Source of the DNA: Quercus robur
Lineage: Eukaryota > Streptophyta > Magnoliopsida > Fagales > Fagaceae
DNA length: 64,000 nt
Assembly (NCBI RefSeq): GCF_932294415.1
Contig: NC_065537.1
Span: 5,436,349 to 5,500,348 of the forward strand
Direction: 5' to 3'
This document shows, one piece after another, positions 45,947 through 58,264 of the stretch (position 1 is the first letter of the stretch; each line of letters opens with the position of its first letter). The translations under genes were made by a program, and so were the position numbers. The notes beneath the pieces are model-generated. The model was not told the DNA's origin. It saw nothing but the letters and a program-made list of their open reading frames with translations, and did no database searches.

Positions 45947-48900
45947 ATCCATGAGAAGTGTTGTTAAATTTAAAAGCATGCTTTAGGTATGCTTAAGCTC
46001 AAGGCTCAAAGCCCCGAGATCTCGATGCTCCACTAGGCCAAAAAGAAATCTCATTTAATGAAGCGCTCTTTAGGCATGCTTTTTAGGAGCTTTTTGAAGA
46101 AGCATAAAGCACACCTAGGCATGCTTTTTTATTCTGTTGCTAAAAAAGATATGGATCATCAAAATTAATGCTTAGTCTTGAAAGAAATGACATGGACTAG
46201 TGATTTACTATACAACCATTATCCTTAGGGTGTTGTATTACACAGATTTTTATTTTATTTTATTTACATATCATAAGAAACAAACAAGGTTAGTTAACAA
46301 TTCTTGTGCTCTTTGGCCTTTGACTTTTAGTTTTAGATGTATATTGATTGAACCATATACATTATTTGATCATAACTATCATGGTTATGTACTTTTATAA
46401 AGCACAAGAGAATTATATAAAATATTATGTTTAAACTTTCTATAACTAGATTATTATGATATTGACCATTGATAATTGTTTTCAATTTACTAAATAAAAA
46501 TTAAAAAAATTAAAATAACTTAGGTAAAATTTGAATTTACAATTCTTAATGTTTTTGCCTCATTAGTACATTTCCTATGTACTGGGCTGTGTTCTTTTTA
46601 ATAAAATTTTTATGTTACTTATCAAAAAAAAAATTGAATTTAAAAACATTATACAATTGTACTTACCCAATAGGTAAAATATACAAATTTTGAGTTATTA
46701 TTATATGTTACTAATATTTCTATTAGAAGTTATGAGATATTATATTGGAAAACAGTGCGCTTTACTTCAATCAGGCGCGTGCTTGCACCTAGGCTCCAAG
46801 AGGCCTATGTGCTTAAGTGCGCTTGGTGCTTTTGTTCATGAGCTCACCATTTGTTCCATGTGACTAAAAAAATTTAGACATGTTCTCTAAACCTCCTGTT
46901 TAGTTCCTGTCTGATCAAATGAATATTATTCTTATTTTAAATTTTGCAGTGAGATTTTTGAACCTAGGTCTCTATATGCTAGTTAGATACATATTTATTC
47001 CTTTTAAAGTTTTTATAGTAGGTAGGCCCAATAAGAAGAGATCAACTATAGTAAGAGACAATATCTTTACAGTGGTCCTTTCTCTTTTTCAACCCTTTTC
47101 AACCAACTATTATTTATTATATACGCTGCATGTGGATCCAAGGAATTACAATTTTCTTTTTCTCAAACACAAATGGCCCAATTGATTTCTTTGACCATGC
47201 TTCCCCATTATAAATTAACTAGGAACTAAATAGTTAATTGATCATTTCACTTCTCTTCGTGCCATTTTATTTGGGACTCAAAGTCTATGGGGTTGGAGAA
47301 AATACAGGAATAAAAAAGTTCCAACAAAGCTTGATTAGGGTTGATGATTAACAACGCGTAATATACAAGCATACATACCATTGGTACCTTTGCATTCTTT
47401 TCCAATGAAATTATGCAAAAAATATCTAGGAAGGCACAAAAGATTTAGGTGGAGTTTATTATCATCTTAAATGCAGAGTTTTCTGTCAGACATCAGATTT
47501 AGACACTTCTCTCAATTTTGTCTCTACTGATACATTTTTCAACAATTATTGGATTACTAGAAGTTGCTTTGAGATGCATCTTAGTTCCCAATACTGTGAG
47601 AGGCTGACACAACTTTGGGAATTTGTGATGTTAATTGCCAAGAGCCTTGTAGTTCAACTGGCACCTATTGTTGCTCCTTTTTCTTATTTATTGTGAAATC
47701 ATTGATATTTTATGGGATCAAATTTAGAAATTGTTTGTAGTTCCATAATATCCAGTAATATGCATGTTGTAAATCCTAGAAATCCACAACTTAGCAGATC
47801 TGTTTGATCTGTGATTCAAATTGAGTTCTGATTATTGCTCATGGGATCAATTTTGGATATAATTTATGTATATGTATATTTGACCATATTTTAGTTACTA
47901 AGGAAAATGTCAAGTGTGCATCACACCTTTTCCAATCTGTTGGCTCCTGTATCCCTTTTAATACCTTTTGAGGTGATTATAGTCCCACATGCATATTGAG
48001 AAAAAAATTTTAATGCTTCTTGGTTGCTATTGGCCCAATAGGTCATTAGCATGAACATACCTAAAGTTCATTGGAATCGATTTGTTAGCAGTCATATATA
48101 CTGTGTAATTAAGCATGAACTCTTTAAGGTGAAAATTGATCAACTATTGTCCTTAATGATTCTAAAGGTGGCAATACTAAAAGAAATTATTATTTACTTA
48201 AATTATTACCTCACTTATAAAATGTTAATGTAAATAACATTTCTTTAATTAGGCTCCATGTGCAAATCACTTACTCTAATACTAGTTATAATGGACATTT
48301 GTTGATCTTTGAAACCAGTCAGATATTAGTAGCATTTCTCATGTATATTTCCTGTGAGCATTAAGCTCTGCATTTACAGCTCATTAACCTTGACACACCA
48401 CATACAAGCCCCAGAAATGAGTCAAGTACTACACACATGTTACTCCCTTAAGATTCTAACAGTTGGTTAATATTATATTTTTTATATTCAGGTGTTGGAT
48501 GCATCCTGGTACATGCCAGATGAGCAGAGGAATCCAATTCAAGAGTATCAGGTAATTACTATGATTATGTTGAAATCTCATTCTCGATTTTCTTTATCCT
48601 AAATTCAGAACTGTTTGGGTATATGGTATCCTTGAGATATGCTCTGCAAGTGTGTTTTGTAAGATTTTCAGCTCTGATCCATTTTCATCAATTATTCCCT
48701 CCAACAGGTTGCTCACATCCCTGGTGCCTTGTTTTTTGATGTAGATGGAATATCTGACCGAACTTCAAATGTGAGATGGTTTCTTCATTTGCTATATTTA
48801 TATTTACATACGTGTGTGTGTGTGTATATATTTATATATGCATTTACCCATATATATACACAAGTACATATATACGTACATGTATACACACACACATTTG

Positions 48901-51900
48901 GGTTAGGATCATGCACCACCTTTTTTTATATGTATTTTATGCATTTTTTTTTGCCCTCTATTTATAATATAGAATTGATGACTTGTTTCAGTTGCCGCAC
49001 ATGTTGCCGTCAGAGGATGCTTTTGCTGCTGCTGCTTCTGCTCTTGGAATAGATAACAAAGATGGGTTGGTTGTTTATGATGGGAAGGGGATTTTTAGTG
49101 CAGCTCGTGTCTGGTGGTGAGTTGTGTTGATAATAAATGTTCTTATTCACTAGAATTCATGTTTGAAGCATAAACTAATATAGTTCATTCCTTATTCAAA
49201 TAATAAGGATGTTTCGAGTATTTGGGCATGACAGAGTTTGGGTATTAGATGGAGGCCTGCCAAGATGGCGTGCATCTGGATATGATGTTGAATCTAGCGC
49301 TTCTGGTGATGCTATTTTGAAAGCTAGTGCTGCCAGTGAGGCGATTGAGAAAGTATATCAGGGACAGGCGGTAAGTTCATTATTCATTCAGCTAGTTTTT
49401 GATTTTCCTTTTTCTGGTTCCTTTTTGTGGGATAGAAAATATTGAAATCTGCAGTATTTTAGGTTTTTTATTCACCATGCTCAGTGTCAGTGCATTGGTT
49501 TGCTTTGTAAATCATTTATTCTTATAATAAAGTATTTTAACCTAAATATTTAAGAAAAAAATTCTCTATATGCCATAGGGTTTCATATTGACATTGAGTT
49601 CTCAGGAGCTACTTTATACATCTATCAGTTTCTTAAGTTCATGCTTTTGACAACTGAGCTAAACTTGTCTTTATGATAACATCATCTTCAATTGAGATTT
49701 GCTTTTGGAGAAGAATTTTATTATTTGATTACCTGAACTGGGGAAAATATAAAGGTTAGTATTTCAAAGTCAAATGTTGGAGGAAATTAGGGGCTAAAGT
49801 ATGGTACTATTGCATTGTCACTTTGCTAAAATGGTAGGCCTGTTATGCCATTTTGTTTTCAATTGGTCACGCCAAAGGGAGCTGAAGATCTCTTTCTTTT
49901 GTGTACTTTTATAGCACGGATCAAAGGAGAAAAAAGAAATGATATAATGTTTGTGCTATTCTGTTTCATAGCTTAATGCAGTTAATATATTTTAGTAAGA
50001 AATATATTGGAAATTTGATATAGAGTTTGATATATTCATCTAAGGTTCAGACCTTAAACGATGTTGTTTTTCTATGCCTTTTTCTGGCTTTGACATACAC
50101 CTAACTATGTGCCCAGTAATTTGATTATTCTCTCCCCACCTCCCCCTCAATATTGCTGTTTGAATTTTACTTTTGAAAACTTATGATTTGTTCCAATCAC
50201 ATGCACTATTCTTCTGCAGGTTGGCCCAATCACATTTCAGACCAAATTTCAGCCACATCTTGTCTGGACCCTTGATCAGGTTGGGTTGCTCTCATTTTAA
50301 TCCTTTTTTTGATAAATATGCTTATCTTAATCCATGCTTATAGTAATAAAATAATTATCTATGCCTCATTTTTCAGTTCTGAAAGTGGTAACCAGACTAT
50401 CATTAAATTTTCCAAGTGGACATATTATGATAAATAATGCAATGTATATCTGTGGTTTAGTACTGATGATACATGAGCATGGACCTGTAATGTGCTTGCT
50501 AGTGAATTTTTTGTATGTGATGTACAAATTAATGCGTTCTAGTGGGTCAGTTGCTTCTGGTAGTAAAAATTCCTTTAAGCCTGACTAGAATATACAATAT
50601 ATACTTAGTATTTATCAATAAAAAAAAAAGAAAAGAATATACAATATATACTTACTAAAATAATGAGAATATTAAATAGCAAAATTATTTCTGATTGACA
50701 TTATACATGTTTTATTTGAGTAAATAGAGGTTTTAAGAGCATACAAGTTAGTTACCTTTTTTCTAGTGCAAGTATGGGCAAAAGTTTCCCATGTAACTTA
50801 GGCTATGATTTGAGTATTCTAATTATATATATCTTTTCTGTGTATTTTCCAGGTTAAAAAGAACATTGAGGACAGGACTCATCAACAAATAGATGCCCGA
50901 TCAAAGGCCAGGTATCCAACTGAATATATGAATGTGATATCTTCACCTAGATATGGTAATATAGTTGAAAATCTACAGAATATTGCCAGTGATTCTTGTA
51001 CTGTTGGTTTAAAAACCTTGTGTTTAGTTTTCAGCGTTTAGTTATTGTTGCTATCTTGATTAAGCACAACTAGTATCCACTGAAAGGTGTTCTTATAGGC
51101 AAAGGGTTTGAAAAACTTGTGTTTAGTTTTCAGCATTCTTGCATCACCTTTGGTTTTATGCTAGGGCGATTTATTACAGAAGCTATTTTCTTGCTTAGAT
51201 GCCTAATGGAAAAATATAGAGAGGCAGGTAGAGTTAATGTGAATGTAAGTTCAGCAAAAGTAGAAGTAGAGATGAAAGGGTTGTAAGATTTGATGGTCAA
51301 GAGATACCAGAGAGTGAGAGCTTTCGATATATTGGATCAATAATTCATAGAGAAGCATATTAGGAGCATTGTGTGATGGTATAATTCCTATTAACTTAAT
51401 TTTTTTTAAGACTGCTATAAATTCTATTTTTCTCTATGACACGAATGTTGGGCTATTAATAAGTAAGATATTCATAAAATGAGTGTAGATAAAATGAGAA
51501 GGCTAAGATGGCTAAATCAAAATACACAGAAAGATAGGGTTCAAAATGGGGAATGTTAAAGGTTGTCCATTGTTGATGAAAGATGAGAGTGTTGTTTGAG
51601 ATTGTTTGGTTGTGTTTAGAGGAGAGAGGAGAGCAATTAATGCACCTAAAATTGTGAATTGATTTAAGTTGAGGGAATGAAAAAAGTTGAGGAAGACAAG
51701 ACTTCAGTTAAGGAAGTAATAGAAAGTATGACTTTGAATAAAATAAAATAAAATATTTGTGTTCTTGATTGTATTGATCCCCAGCTGTATATGTCAGGTA
51801 TGCTTGGCTGTCTCTCTTTTTTAATGTTTGAATAAATTTTTTTATTACTTATCAAAAAATAACTTTGAATAAAATTGTATAGCAAACAAGAATACGTGTG

Positions 51901-54900
51901 GCCGATCCTAACGAATTTGTTGAGGATCTAATCAATACCCGAACCCAAAAAACTTGGGACTAATCTGTTGAGGAACCATAGCCCACCCCTAAAATTTTTT
52001 TGTTGTTGCTCAAACGTTCTCAGTTCAGTTTGTTCATTGTTTCCTTTCTTTTTTCTTACAAATTACCCATCTTGTCCTCATGTTTTCTTTTAGTAATTTC
52101 ATATTTGTTACCGCTAAAATGATAATAAGCTTGATAACAAATTGATTAGAAGATCTTGCTCTGCTAAACTTATCAAGTTCTAAAACAGAATAGACAAAGT
52201 CATACTCACTCCACAAAGCTCCCACTTTTTCGCAGGGCCTTGGAGAGGTGATTGATAGGCAGTCTTGCTCACATTTTTTTCTTAGAGAGGCTGATACCCA
52301 AACTTGAACCCATGACCTATAGCTTTTGGTGGAAGGCATCACTCCATGGCCTGATCTCTATGCAAATAGAATATAACAAATAAAATTGCGTAGAGAGGTC
52401 CAACATGCCTTAAATTGGTATAGCATATAATTGGGAGTGTCAACTAATAAAAATATCAAGGATGCACGGACGCGGCTCCCAGGCCGGCGCACCCACGTCC
52501 GATGCGGCGGGACGCGGCGACGCGGGAGGGACGCCGCAGACCGCACGTCCGTCCCACGTCGTGCCGCGTCGCGCCACGTGGCGGATCCCGACTCGGGCCG
52601 ACGCGGCCAAAATCGGCGCCGACGCGGCCCAAATCGGGTCGAGTCAGGCCGAAATTCAAAAAAAAAAAAAAAAAAAAAGGTGCAAACGCACCGTTTGACT
52701 TAAGGTCTTAACCTAAATACCCAGACCCCTCAGACCCTCACACTTTGTCCAAAACTCCTCTCTCACTCCGTCCCTCACCTCCCTTTTGCCTTCTCTGTGT
52801 GCTCCGTCCCTCATCTCTGTGTGCTCCGTCCATAGTGAGTGCTGTGTGCACACTGCATTTGCTTCAGCCTTTAGGTATTTGTTTATATAATGTGAAAAAG
52901 TAAAAGTATGCTTAGCAATATATTAACCATATATTATAAAAATATTTTTAATAGTTTTTTAATCGCCGAGTCCTGCCGCACCCGCACCCACCTTTTTTAA
53001 AAATTGCCGAGTCCCGCACCCGCACCCGAGTCCCGAAACGCACCCGTGCTTCATAGAAAAATATATATGAACATTTTGTTCTCCTAGCATGCAGTAATTA
53101 TATCACCAATAGTTCCAGTTATGGTCTGTGCAATCCAGACCTTGGATGTTTCTCATAAGAGTTCTGCTTAATGAAGTTGGTTGTTGGGCCAGGTTGAATG
53201 ACCACAGAAATGACCAGGTGAATTATTGCATGATTTTAGATCAGGAAGTTTACAAACATGATAGAATGTAAGCTTGCCTGCATCTGTTTAATTTTCCTTG
53301 ACATAGCTTGGTTGATTCTAATTGCTAAACCTGAGTAACATCTGGAATTCTGGATATGATTGGATATGTCCAACTCACTAGCCCATGATTTTTGTAGTCT
53401 ATATTGTTTTTCCTTAAGCAAATGTAGAGGGATGAGAAAGAACGGTCCAGGTCAAAAGGTTGCTTTTATTTAGTAATTTTGATTGTTTTCCAGAGTGCCT
53501 GTTTTTAGTGAAAATTCTTGGAGTTGATGGAGATTGAATACTTTTCAGGTTTGATGGAACTGCAGCAGAGCCTCGAAAGGGTATTAAAAGTGGTCATGTA
53601 CCTGGCAGCAAGTGCATTCCTTTTCCCCAGGTGAATGATCAAATGTTATATGGTTTCTGTTGTGTTTTGATGACCTGATAGCTTTTCCATCTGTTATATT
53701 GAATCCACTTCTTTCCCAGGTTGGATTTTGATGTCAAATTTAAGTTCTAAATGCTAAGCGTCATTTTAGATGCTCTTAGATTCATGGTTTTTGTGTAGTA
53801 ATTTCTGTCTGCAAATTTTGCCTGCCTTAAATGTCTAAATTAATTTCTCCAACTCTTAGTAGAAACAGTGGATTGGATTTAGCAATAGTGTATATATAGG
53901 ATTTAGCAATGTACGAAGTGATTGCATTCCTGGAGTTCTGTATAAGCTAGACCAGGAGAAAGCTTATAAACATATTTATAATAAAGCCTCTGTATTTGTT
54001 TCTAGTACATTCTGTTCATCATCATAAACATGATGTACTTTTTTTAATGAAGATATCTATTACCTATCAAAATATATATATATATATATATTTATAATAA
54101 AGCCTTTATATATAAACTATTGCTAAATCCTTTCCAAGAAGGACTAGGGCTCCTAAATAACTTTTTTCCTAGAAAGACTAGGAGTCTTAGACTACTAATA
54201 ACAAAGAAAAAGTACTTAAGAATTTCTAAACCATATAGAAAGAGAACTTAAAACATAAAATGAGAACAAGCCCTTTACAGCCCCTTCTGGAAAGTTTTGA
54301 AATTACCAGATTTCCCTGATTTTAGTAAAACTTAATTAAAACTGAATCAACAACTTGTAAAATGACTCAATAATAACTAAATTAGCCTACGAAGGTTGCC
54401 AAGAAGACCCCACATCAAAATTAGACCACAATTCTTGAATCATTTGGTATCCGAACTTGGTTTTCCTTGAACTCTTTATTATCTGCATTAAAAAAATAAA
54501 TAAAAAATCTTGAAAGTGCCCGATTATGGTGATGTGATCTGCAAAACAAAAAAAAAAGGGGGTTGGGGGGATAAAAGTGCTTAAAAGCTATTTAACTTCT
54601 GAAGAAGAGTCTAGTTTATGGTATAGTTGTGATTTGAGTTTTTTTTGGCGATAGTAGTGATTTGGTTATCTTTAATATGTAAGGACAGGAGAGTCTAAAG
54701 CTGGTTCTTGCATGATTTCATTTCAGGGATCTTTTAAATTTCAAGAGTTTGACATGACAATGTTTTTTGATTTATGACTGAGAGTCACCTTAGTTGTTTC
54801 TACAGTGTTGTGGAAGCAGTGGATGAGGAAACAAAAAATTTGATTTATGACTGAGGGTCATCTTAGTTGTTTCTATAGTGTTGTGGAAGTAGTGGATGAG

Positions 54901-57859
54901 GATACAAAATATCCTTTGAAAGCTATGCCTCATAAACAATTTATTTATCGATGTGTGGTGTGTCTTTGCAGGTGTTGGATGCTTCACAGTCACTTTTGCC
55001 TGCAGATGAACTAAAGAAACGATTTGAAGAAGAAGGTAAGGAACCACCCCCCCTCCCCGATTCTCTCTTAATATCGGTCATATTCTTGTGAAACATTCTA
55101 TTCCTTCAGTATTGGGTTTGTTAATATCTTGTTGAACTATGGCAGTTGAGAACTAATTGTTATTTATATATAAATACTATGTGGATCTGATCTGAAAATT
55201 TTTGGATCAATACAAATACAAATAAATATGAAATTGTCAGCATTAGTCATGTGACACAGTTTTAACCCATAGTTTTTAAAGTTAAGTCATATAGGAGTTT
55301 AGGGTTAAAATAGTTTGTGTGTTTATTTTGCAAGTTATGGTTAGTTTTGTGGTGAGGGTCAGATCTGTAATTTTCAGAAACTCCTACAAATTAAGGCTAT
55401 TTTGAAAACATAGTCAATTCTTGAACTTTCTGGAAGTGTTCACTGTATTTTCTCAGTGTCCTAATTAGAATTTGATAATTCAATAGTTATAACAGAGGAG
55501 AGAGAATTTGAACATTAGATATCTCTGTCGGAAACATTAAGAGGTGCCAACCAGTAGAGCTACAAGACTCTTGGCAGTCTCCAAATTAGTTTTTGTAACT
55601 TTATTAGTTAACAGTGAACTGATATGTAAACAGTTCTCTCTAAATCTATCCTATGTCAAGTTAACAATTAAATGAAAAAGAAAATGTTTATCATGCAAAA
55701 AATTTTAATTAAAAAAGTTTGTACCTTTTGGCAAGATAACATAGAAGAAAGAAAAAGTAAGTTTATTAATGGCAGCCTTGGCAATGACTCCCTATCCCTC
55801 CCTCCTTCCCTCCTCTCTCTCTCTATGACACACACACACATTTCTACCATCACTTGGATTCCAATAAGGGATAAAAATAACTGATGAAAATGACCAATGT
55901 TATGATGTCAAGCAAAAAGTGTAAAAGAGAGAAGACGCTGTCATGAAGCAAGTATAAAATCGTTTCCTAATGGCTTTTTCATTTGTTCATATGGGACTTT
56001 GCTTCAATTGGACATTACACATGGACCCCATAAGAGATATATCTTGAATGATAAAATTGCACTGTAGCAGATTGATTGATGTTCCATGACTGCATCATAA
56101 GTGAGGCTATAATAAATTACCAACAATAGATATGCAGATATAAATTATAGCAGAGGTTTAAAAAAGGTCTATGTAGGAGGTTGTGTGTTGTTTTATTGAA
56201 AAATTAATAGGAAAGTCAAGTTATGCTTGGTAATTGCTATCTTATTGTTTTAGGCCAGAGAGTTTAAAGGTCTGCATTCCATGTATTTGTTTCCATGATA
56301 GCATGTGGGTAATTTTGCTATGAGCAAAACTTAGGTATAGTTCCTTTGTTGCAGTATGTTTGGTTTTACCCTTTTGCCATTGCTATCTTATACTGAACTT
56401 GATCTTGTTACTTTACAATCTTAATCCCAAATTCTTCTGCAGGCATATCTTTGGAAAAGCCTGTTGTAACTTCGTGTGGCACTGGTGTAACTGCATGTGT
56501 CCTTGCATTGGTACCCCTCTCTCTCTGTCTCTCATTTTGTATTGTCTTGATATTTAGATGGGTGGGTAGTTGGAAGGGAAATGGAGGGATTGGCATATTT
56601 CTTGTTTGGTTGGACAGAAATAGAGAAGAGGAAAAGGGGAAGAGGTCCTTTTTTGGGCATTGGGATAGATAATATCAATTATCATCTTGTTTTACATTCC
56701 AATAGTAGAAAATAGTTCAAAATGAATCATTACATTCCACAAAGATGATCACATGCCTATAAAGCTAGTTTTCTGCTGGGAAATGATAATATTGGCAGTA
56801 GAACAACTTTGAAAGAAAGTTTTGGGAGGATGTATGGTGTGGGGATTGCTTTCTTAAAGAAGTATTTCCAGAGTTGTATAGGATTAGTCAGGCAAGGGAG
56901 TCTTTTGTGTCGGAGGTCATGTGTTTCTCTGGTGGGAGGATTCATTGGGACATCCAGTACTATCGTCCAGTGCAGGATTGGGAGGTGGAACCCTTGGCTA
57001 TGTTTTTTGGATATGCTTTATTCCACAGATGTACGGGGCTATGGTGCTAACAAGGTTTGTTGGAAGCTAGCAATGAGGAAAAGGTTTCGGGGTTCAAGGT
57101 TTTTATCACTCTCCATCTCCTTCTTTTGTCATCTCATTTCCTTGGAAAAGGTGTGGCAATCAAAGGTTCCTCCTAGAGTAGCGTTCTTTCCTTGGACTGC
57201 TGCAGAACGCTACTCTAGGTAAGATTTTAACTACAGATAATTTTCAGAATAGGCATATTGTAGTGCTTGATTGGTGCAAAAGATGTGGGGAATCAGCGTA
57301 GCATCTTGTCGGATAGCATATGCATTGTGGTCTATGATATTCTGTCTGTATGGTATTCATTGGGTTATGCTGTATAAATTTATTGAGTTGTTAGATTTTT
57401 GGCAGGGAAAGTTTGAAAGACATAGAAATATAGATTTATGGAGGTTGGTCCCATATTGTTTGTTTTGGTGTTTTTGGTGGTAACAGAATGGTAGATGCTT
57501 TGAGGACTCTGAACGGTCAATACTTGATTAAAGTCATTTTTCTTCCACTCCTTGAATGGAGTTTGGTTTTGCCTTCATATTCTTCCTTGTCTCTCCTTGT
57601 TCTAGTTGATCTTTGTAATCTGGGTTCTTAATTTTTTGCCACTGCAGTACATCCTGTGTACTTGGGTTAGCTAATTTTTAATAAAAAGTTCTGGAGATAT
57701 TTATATATATAAAAAAAAAAAGAACAATCTTGAAAGAAAGGTCTCATGCTTCTGTTTTTTCAGGGTCTCCACCGACTTGGGAAGTCCGATGTTGTAGTCT
57801 ATGATGGATCTTGGACTGAATGGGGAGCACATCCTGACACACCTGTTGAGACTTCATAA
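44461..57859 (+). CDS. STR1: Thiosulfate/3-mercaptopyruvate sulfurtransferase 1, mitochondrial
   Basis: Twelve exons join in phase to 377 aa: 44461-44565, 45494-45682, 48492-48551, 48708-48770, 48992-49116, 49208-49370, 50220-50279, 50853-50911, 53549-53630, 54972-55035, 56443-56510, 57764-57859 (TAA). All borders are GT/AG. The enzyme moves sulfur from 3-mercaptopyruvate or thiosulfate to thiol acceptors or cyanide. It has two rhodanese domains: an inactive N-terminal one (VSVDWLHANL, LDASWYMPDEQRNPIQEY, VWWMFRVFGH) and a catalytic C-terminal one with the active-site loop CGTGVTAC, Cys about residue 335. The N-terminal 60 residues are rich in S, R and K with few acidic residues, fitting a mitochondrial presequence. 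The length matches Arabidopsis STR1 (At1g79230). The introns carry LINE, SINE and hAT insertions, but no exon is damaged. Confidence 0.96.
45960..46880. repeat. Unclassified dispersed repeat in STR1 intron 2
   Basis: Phrases such as AGGCATGCTTTTTAGGAGC, CACACCTAGGCATGC, GCGTGCTTGCACCTAGGC and AAGTGCGCTTGGTGC at both ends resemble the GCGC/CCTAGGC-rich ends of a repeat seen in many dicot genomes. A (TC)n microsatellite at about 45916-45943 lies just to the left. It is interrupted by the L1 tail at 46537-46633. The superfamily is undecided. Confidence 0.45.
46537..46633 (+). mobile_element. L1 3' tail in STR1 intron 2
   Basis: It contains the L1 3' phrases CTATGTACTGGGC and TTACTTATC followed by A's. 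TTGAATTTA occurs at both edges (about 46528-46536 and 46634-46642) as a likely target duplication. Confidence 0.7.
50608..50633 (+). mobile_element. 26-bp L1 tail insertion in STR1 intron 7
   Basis: Only TTTATCAATA plus an A-rich run was inserted. The two sides are perfect 21-bp copies (50587-50607 and 50634-50654), a long target duplication for so small an insert. Confidence 0.65.
51150..51990 (+). mobile_element. RTE-like LINE fragment in STR1 intron 8
   Basis: Remnants encode phrases of the RTE C-terminal part: FDGQEIPESESFRYIGSIIH (about 51280-51345), KMRRLRWLN (about 51496-51520) and HVADPN-like VADPNEFV near the 3' end (about 51900). It carries several breaks and is interrupted by an L1 tail at 51745-51861. 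Confidence 0.7.
51745..51861 (+). mobile_element. L1 3' tail nested in the RTE fragment
   Basis: The insert of 117 bp ends TTATTACTTATC plus A's. A perfect 14-bp target duplication ACTTTGAATAAAAT flanks it (51731-51744 and 51862-51875). Confidence 0.85.
52195..52365 (-). mobile_element. Au-like SINE, minus orientation, in STR1 intron 8
   Basis: The reverse complement shows GATGCCTTCCACCAAAAGC, GTCATGGGTTCAAGTTTGGG (B box) and CAAGACTGCCTATCAATC, matching the Au-like SINE at 17845. Borders are approximate. Confidence 0.7.
52457..53056. mobile_element. hAT-like non-autonomous DNA transposon, very GC-rich, in STR1 intron 8
   Basis: The termini are CAAGGATGCACGG at the left and, in reverse complement, CTATGAAGCACGG at the right. 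They are flanked by a perfect 8-bp target duplication AAAAATAT (52449-52456 and 53057-53064), diagnostic in size for hAT. The first 200 bp are roughly 70% GC and dense in CpG; an A run (52658-52678) and a part with repeated CTCCGTCC follow; the last 80 bp repeat CCGCACCCGCACCC-type phrases. No transposase is present; the open frames across the GC-rich part are composition artefacts. Confidence 0.82.
53990..54087 (+). mobile_element. L1 3' tail in STR1 intron 9
   Basis: It contains TATTACCTATC and then an A/(AT)n tail. An 18-bp target duplication ATATTTATAATAAAGCCT flanks it (53972-53989 and 54088-54105). Confidence 0.8.
54768..54913. repeat. 73-bp tandem duplication in STR1 intron 9
   Basis: Units beginning TGATTTATGACTGAG lie at 54768 and 54841, with a few differences. 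The second ends about 60 bp before exon 10. Confidence 0.9.
56820..57720 (+). mobile_element. L1 LINE 3' fragment in STR1 intron 11
   Basis: The 901 bp encode the zinc-binding reverse-transcriptase end (VWQSKVPPRVAFFPWTAA, about 57150-57205) and the L1 tail TACATCCTGTGTACTTGGG with an A run. Flanks AGAACAACTTTGAAAGAAAG (56800-56819) and AGAACAATCTTGAAAGAAAG (57721-57740) are a 20-bp target duplication with two differences. The A tail ends only 43 bp before exon 12. Confidence 0.88.
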
Positions 57860-58215
57860 ATGTTCATGCATCATTATTGGAAGCGTTCCGGCAACATGTG
57901 CAGCATGAGGTTTGTCAGTCAGTTGTGACGAAAGAGGTTGTATCTAAAACGGTTAAATATCACCAAGCCTTATAACTCTAATAAATATTGAATTACAGTT
58001 TGTGTTTGTTATTAAACTCTCATTACGCAAACAAAGCAGGTGGAAGAGCATCAGGGATACGGGGTAGTGGGTTGGGATCTAAGGTTTCACATTTTGTTGA
58101 TGATGAAAAATAAATAATTAGCAGCATGATTCTTCTCTAAGTTCTATTTATCTTATCTAGTTGCTATTGTAAAGATGAATTCACACATGCCATATAAACA
58201 GCTCCCCCTTTGAAA

Positions 58216-58264
<49 letters not shown>

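Noticed and set aside
48729-49052. 107-codon frame (+)
   Set aside because: It reads through STR1 exons 4-5 and the intron between them; the exon structure explains it.
52431-52711. Overlapping long open frames on both strands (R/A/G-rich proteins)
   Set aside because: They arise from the GC-rich body of the hAT-like element, have codon use unlike the host genes, and show no domain.
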